Source: Acidobacteria bacterium UBA2990
GTDB taxonomy: Bacteria > Acidobacteriota > Vicinamibacteria > Vicinamibacterales > UBA8438
Assembly: GCA_002347025.1 (NCBI GenBank)
Contig: DEAE01000031.1
Coordinates: forward strand, 49,560-113,559
Reading direction: 5' to 3'
DNA length: 64,000 nucleotides
Shown: piece after piece, positions 60,939 through 64,000 of the stretch
Layout of the letters: every line of letters begins with the position of its first letter
How positions within the stretch are numbered: the stretch's first letter is position 1
Notes under the pieces: model-generated
What the model was told of the DNA's origin: nothing
The model's database searches: none
The model's input: only the letters and a program-made list of their open reading frames with translations
Made by a program: the position numbers and the translations under genes

Positions 60939-61921
60939 GGCGTCTAACCAATGTCAACCCGGCGTCTCTAGTCGAGTCGGTCGAACGTCTCACAGCTGAC
61001 GGCACACGTGCAGCCGTCGTCGGAGGAGGCACTGATCTACTGGGGATGATCAAGGACGATTTAGTACCGACCGAGGTGCTCGTCAATCTCAAAGGGCTCA
61101 CAGAACGCGGGAGTCTCGACCTAGTGGAGACCGAACCCGTCGGGATCCGGATTGGCGGGCTCGTAACCCTCGCGCAGCTCAGCACCCATCCCCTGGTCAC
61201 TGCCCAATACCGAGGCCTTGCCGAGGCGGCTGGCTCGGCAGCCACACCGCAAATTAGAAACGTCGGGACAGTTGCTGGCAATATCTGTCAGCGGCCCTGG
61301 TGCTGGTACTTCAGACAGAACTTCCCCTGCTACAAGCACGGCGGCAACCGATGCTTTTCCCGTGTCGGTGAAAACGAATTCAACGCTATCTTCGGAGGAG
61401 GCCCCAGTTATATCGTCCATCCCTCCGACACCGCCCCAGCGCTTATAACTCTCGGAGCGAACTTTCGGATCGTGGGCCCATCCGGTGAACGGGTCATCTC
61501 TGCGTCCGACTTCTTCACGCTGCCCCGGACCGATGTCTCGCGGGAGAACATTCTCGAACCGAACGAAGTGCTCGCCAACATCTATGTACCATCCACCCCT
61601 GGTCTTCGGAGCACCTACGCTAAGGTGCTCGACCGCGAAGCGTGGACCCATGCCGTGACCAGCGTGGCGCTTGCGCTGGAGATGGACGGGAACGTCGTCA
61701 GCCGCGCCAGTATTGTGCTCGGGGGTGTCGCGCCGATTCCGTGGCCATTGAAAGCAGTCGAAGAACTCTTGGCCGGGCAGCGCATCACCGAGTCCCTCGC
61801 CGCCGAAGCTGGTCGCCTGGCCGTCGATGGGGCCCAACCGCTCTCCAAGAACGGCTACAAAGTGACACTCACAGAGAACCTCGTGCGGAACACATTACAA
61901 TCGTTGGCGAACGAGGTATGA
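60935..61921 (+). CDS. FAD-binding subunit of the molybdenum hydroxylase, with extra 4Fe-4S cysteines (PaoB-like)
   Basis: 328 residues; its ATG overlaps the stop of the preceding gene. FAD motifs are V-V-G-G-G-T-D-L-L (about 27-35) and R-N-V-G-T-V-A-G-N-I (about 108-117). Directly after lies C-Q-R-P-W-C-W-Y-F-R-x-N-F-P-C ... N-R-C, a four-Cys insert like that of PaoB/YagS and the 4-hydroxybenzoyl-CoA reductase beta subunit, which binds an additional 4Fe-4S cluster. H-P-S-D-T-A-P-A-L and the C-terminal CODH-type domain follow. It lacks a Tat signal, so it would be exported bound to its partner. It passes electrons from the 2Fe-2S centres to the acceptor. Confidence 0.9.
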   Translation: MRRLTNVNPASLVESVERLTADGTRAAVVGGGTDLLGMIKDDLVPTEVLVNLKGLTERGSLDLVETEPVGIRIGGLVTLAQLSTHPLVTAQYRGLAEAAGSAATPQIRNVGTVAGNICQRPWCWYFRQNFPCYKHGGNRCFSRVGENEFNAIFGGGPSYIVHPSDTAPALITLGANFRIVGPSGERVISASDFFTLPRTDVSRENILEPNEVLANIYVPSTPGLRSTYAKVLDREAWTHAVTSVALALEMDGNVVSRASIVLGGVAPIPWPLKAVEELLAGQRITESLAAEAGRLAVDGAQPLSKNGYKVTLTENLVRNTLQSLANEV

Positions 61922-62208
61922 GAGTAAATGCATCGGCGCCGATAACACGCAGAGATTTTTTCCTGGCCGGAAATGGTCGGATGCGCACATTGAACGTCTC
62001 CTGCCAACAGCTCTACATGACCTTCATTGACGCCACGGTGGATGGGTCTACCGTCGCGTTGATCAACCGTCTCCAAACTGCGCTGTCCAACGTGAGTCAC
62101 CTCAGACTTCGAGAAACCACCTGGCTCGCCCGACAGGATTTCAAGACAATGCTGACACCGCTGATCGACACCTTCCGAGCGCAAGGCGGCACGGTCGAAC
62201 TTGTCTGA
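61918..62208 (+). CDS. Small unknown protein encoded in the molybdenum hydroxylase operon
   Basis: 96 residues from ATG 61918, which overlaps the stop of the FAD-subunit gene (ATGA), the same coupling as between the two preceding genes. The N-terminus has T-R-R-D-F-F-L-A-G, like a twin-arginine start but without a proper hydrophobic stretch. The rest is a compact alpha/beta sequence (LNVSCQQLYMTFIDATVDGS, then INRLQTALSNVSHLRLRETTWL, ending GGTVELV). I recognise no family. Translational coupling suggests a dedicated role such as assembly or maturation of the enzyme. Confidence 0.7.
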   Translation: MRVNASAPITRRDFFLAGNGRMRTLNVSCQQLYMTFIDATVDGSTVALINRLQTALSNVSHLRLRETTWLARQDFKTMLTPLIDTFRAQGGTVELV

Positions 62209-62369
62209 TTCCCAAGGGCATAGCGCCAGTGGCGACCGCCTCCTCCTCACCGAATTGACCATCCAGACTGCAACAGCAACCCGGGGCCAAGAGGCTACTC
62301 TGGTTCGGTCAACGTTGACTTGACATTCCCCGGAAGCAACCTCACCCTTAAAACAAACAAGGAGGGTCG

Positions 62370-62978
62370 ATGATACGGTTTACTGTTGAGTTCGGTCTGG
62401 TTCTCGTTATCGTATCGCTCGTACCGTTTGTCGGAGAGGCACAGGACCGCGTGAAGTCCTTCGACCGCCTCGACGGGCCCCGGATTACACTGCCGGACGA
62501 TCCGGAAGGAGCCAGCGAGATGCGCCAGCTGTGCCCAGAGAGCACCGAGACGTGCCAGAGATACTGGGCCTACACCGGCTACTTCGTCCGTAACGCCACG
62601 ATCCCGACCCGCGACCGGGAAGTGATCATTCTGCGCACGGCATGGCTGAACCGAGGTGACTACATCTGGGGACGACACAACATTATCGGACAGGAAGCTG
62701 GGCTCACCGAGGAGGAAATCAACCGGGTCACTCAGGGATCCGATGCGGTAGGGTGGAACCCCTTCGATGCAGCACTGGTCAGGGCAGTTGACGAACTCCA
62801 CACGAGCCGTTTTCTTTCCGAGGCCACGTGGAGCACGCTCGGCGAACGTTATACCGAGAGTCAGCTACGTGAGGTTGTGCTCATCGTCGGCAATTACACG
62901 CAGCTATCAATGTTCCAGAACGCGCTGGGCGCACAGCTAGAACCTGGTATCGAGGGTCTGCCTAGCGGGACACGCTGA
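62370..62978 (+). CDS. Exported carboxymuconolactone decarboxylase/AhpD-family protein
   Basis: 202 residues with a signal peptide (VEFGLVLVIVSLVPFVGEAQ). The CMD-fold core is visible: R-N-A-T-I-P-T-R-D-R-E-V-I-I-L-R-T-A-W-L-N, then Y-I-W-G-R-H-N-I-I-G-Q-E-A-G-L-T-E-E-E-I, and a second helical half (L-V-R-A-V-D-E-L-H ... V-V-L-I-V-G-N-Y). The catalytic Cys pair of AhpD is absent, so this is not an AhpD-type peroxidase partner. It may act on aromatic or lactone compounds linked to the upstream hydroxylase, but the 160-bp gap makes co-transcription uncertain. Confidence 0.82.
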   Translation: MIRFTVEFGLVLVIVSLVPFVGEAQDRVKSFDRLDGPRITLPDDPEGASEMRQLCPESTETCQRYWAYTGYFVRNATIPTRDREVIILRTAWLNRGDYIWGRHNIIGQEAGLTEEEINRVTQGSDAVGWNPFDAALVRAVDELHTSRFLSEATWSTLGERYTESQLREVVLIVGNYTQLSMFQNALGAQLEPGIEGLPSGTR

Positions 62979-63065
62979 TCTAAGCGGTTGCCCTAACGCA
63001 GCCTAGAGCGAGATTGCTGACCTTGATTGAGTGCGAGGCGTGATACCGCGGGGTGACAGCATCCA

Positions 63066-64000
63066 CTAGCGATGCCGCTGCCAGGTGGTCCGGCTAGTCA
63101 CTTCGCCGCTCTCGAGCTCCGACAAGATTAACGTATTGTCCGCGTCGTCCAGCTCGTACTGTAGGGTGAACGTCCTCTCGGTCAGGCCCGGCCTCGACCC
63201 ACGCTCTACATAATGGCGCACGACACCCTGGTGGACGTTCACGTCATAGCTCCCGTAGTACGCCAGATAACGATCACCTGAGTCAGCAGCCGTCAACTGG
63301 ACCGACACCAGGCCACCTGCCTGGTACGCGAGCATCCCTTCGGTGAACCTTGGTCCCTGTCCTGCCTCAGCGTCAACTCGTTCGAACGAGACCAGTCGGA
63401 ACGCCCCAACGAACTTAGCTATCGTCTCTGTCGCCCGAGCACCGGTCAACAGCAGCGACATGCTGCGGTTGCCCTCGTGACAGGCGTACTCATAGATCGG
63501 CTGCCCGGTATTGGTCAGCGGGTAGGCCGCCGACCATGGTCCCGCAAACGACTCCGGGTCGTGGACGGTGTACTCGAGGTGCATCGTGTCCTGATTGATC
63601 CGCGTCAGACGCTGTACCAGACGGAGACCGGCTCCAGACCCCTGGAAGGTCCAGCGCGGATCGAAATTGGTCGATTCGATCACCAGGGTATCCCCGTCCC
63701 AGGACCCTCGCGAACTCCCCCCCCACTGACGAATGGGGGTGGGCACCGGCGGACGGTCGTCCAGCGGCACGATGATCGTGGTATTCACGAACTCATAGTG
63801 GATGACGAGATGTCCCGGGGTCTGGAAGATCCTGGCAGGAAACGCACTTCCTCTGAGCGGCATCGACCCGCCCAGCATGCACCGCTCATCCATCGCCCGG
63901 TCCTCGGGCCCCTCGGGGATGCCTCGCATCCGTCTGGATGGAATCCCTGCCCGGTCCTCCCCCACCGAAGTGCGAGGGATGCGCCCGCTCGCGGGAGAGA
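63066..64000 (-). CDS. Lipocalin-like domain protein, 5' end outside the window
   Basis: At least 311 residues; the frame is open to the window edge, so the start is missing. The first visible part (about 1-180) belongs to a beta-rich family common in exported proteins of Acidobacteriota: S-W-D-G-D-T-L-V-I-E-S-T-N-F-D-P-R, preceded by G-P-E-D-R-A-M-D-E-R-C. The C-terminal about 120 residues are lipocalin-like (F-V-G-A-F-R-L-V-S-F-E-R, G-G-L-V-S-V-Q-L, Y-Y-G-S-Y-D-V-N ... V-R-H-Y-V-E-R). Probably binds a hydrophobic ligand. Convergent with the preceding gene. Confidence 0.7.
   Translation of the reverse strand, partial: SPASGRIPRTSVGEDRAGIPSRRMRGIPEGPEDRAMDERCMLGGSMPLRGSAFPARIFQTPGHLVIHYEFVNTTIIVPLDDRPPVPTPIRQWGGSSRGSWDGDTLVIESTNFDPRWTFQGSGAGLRLVQRLTRINQDTMHLEYTVHDPESFAGPWSAAYPLTNTGQPIYEYACHEGNRSMSLLLTGARATETIAKFVGAFRLVSFERVDAEAGQGPRFTEGMLAYQAGGLVSVQLTAADSGDRYLAYYGSYDVNVHQGVVRHYVERGSRPGLTERTFTLQYELDDADNTLILSELESGEVTSRTTWQRHR

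Noticed and set aside
1..64000. CRISPR arrays, rRNA operons and insertion-sequence transposases
   Set aside because: No regularly spaced repeats, rRNA segments or DDE/HUH transposase motifs were noticed on either strand; the only mobility gene is the decayed recombinase at the left end.

Overview
The window looks like a chromosome segment from a GC-rich, aerobic, Gram-negative heterotroph. The many exported PQQ-type beta-propeller dehydrogenases, lipoprotein amidohydrolases, Tat-exported hydrolases and a lipocalin-like domain protein suggest an Acidobacteriota (Vicinamibacteria-like) genome. That placement is inferred from gene content, because no rRNA or other marker gene is present.

Layout. 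(1) 1-483: the 3' end of a tRNA and a decayed tyrosine recombinase, which is a typical island attachment site. (2) 511-11644: a candidate ribosomally synthesised, modified and exported peptide (RiPP) system. It has a 90-residue precursor with a histone-H1-like Lys/Ala-rich leader, a double-glycine site and a cationic 30-residue core. Around it are two paralogous JmjC/cupin-8 oxygenases, a flavin-dependent halogenase-fold enzyme, an APH-fold kinase, a C39-peptidase ABC exporter with two cyclic-nucleotide domains, a HlyD-type adaptor and a PpiC-like protein. This is the most interesting system in the window. (3) 11965-17875: an exported trypsin-like protease with Sel1 repeats, a calcineurin-like phosphoesterase and a PQQ dehydrogenase. 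(4) 17915-20223: a scrap zone with a gene tail, a second tail with its terminator, an orphan promoter, a frameshifted gene and the promoter plus signal peptide of a lost PQQ dehydrogenase. (5) 20338-21210: a MYG1-family protein. (6) 21590-27968: a restriction-modification island (beta-class amino-methyltransferase, MvaI/BcnI-type endonuclease, HTH-C5 methyltransferase, Vsr) interrupted by an exported beta-helix gene. (7) 27981-35790: a C2-sulfonate module (Xsc, acylating sulfoacetaldehyde dehydrogenase, Pta, AMP-forming CoA ligase, APC permease). (8) 35947-55909: mostly exported hydrolases and PQQ-like propeller proteins, including a PQQ-cupredoxin fusion, plus a solitary DNA methyltransferase. 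(9) 56579-62978: an amidase, then a PaoABC-like molybdenum hydroxylase operon with a 96-residue companion, then a carboxymuconolactone-decarboxylase-family protein. (10) 63066-64000: a lipocalin-domain protein cut by the window edge.

How the parts work together. In the peptide system the precursor would be modified in the cytoplasm, trimmed after Gly-Gly by the C39 domain and exported through the ABC/HlyD pair. In the sulfonate module sulfoacetate would be activated to its CoA thioester, reduced to sulfoacetaldehyde, split to sulfite and acetyl phosphate, and turned into acetyl-CoA. Several exported-enzyme genes share an almost identical promoter (TTGAAC, 17 bp, TAGGAT, with GCCAGCGG just before the -10 box), which suggests a common expression programme.
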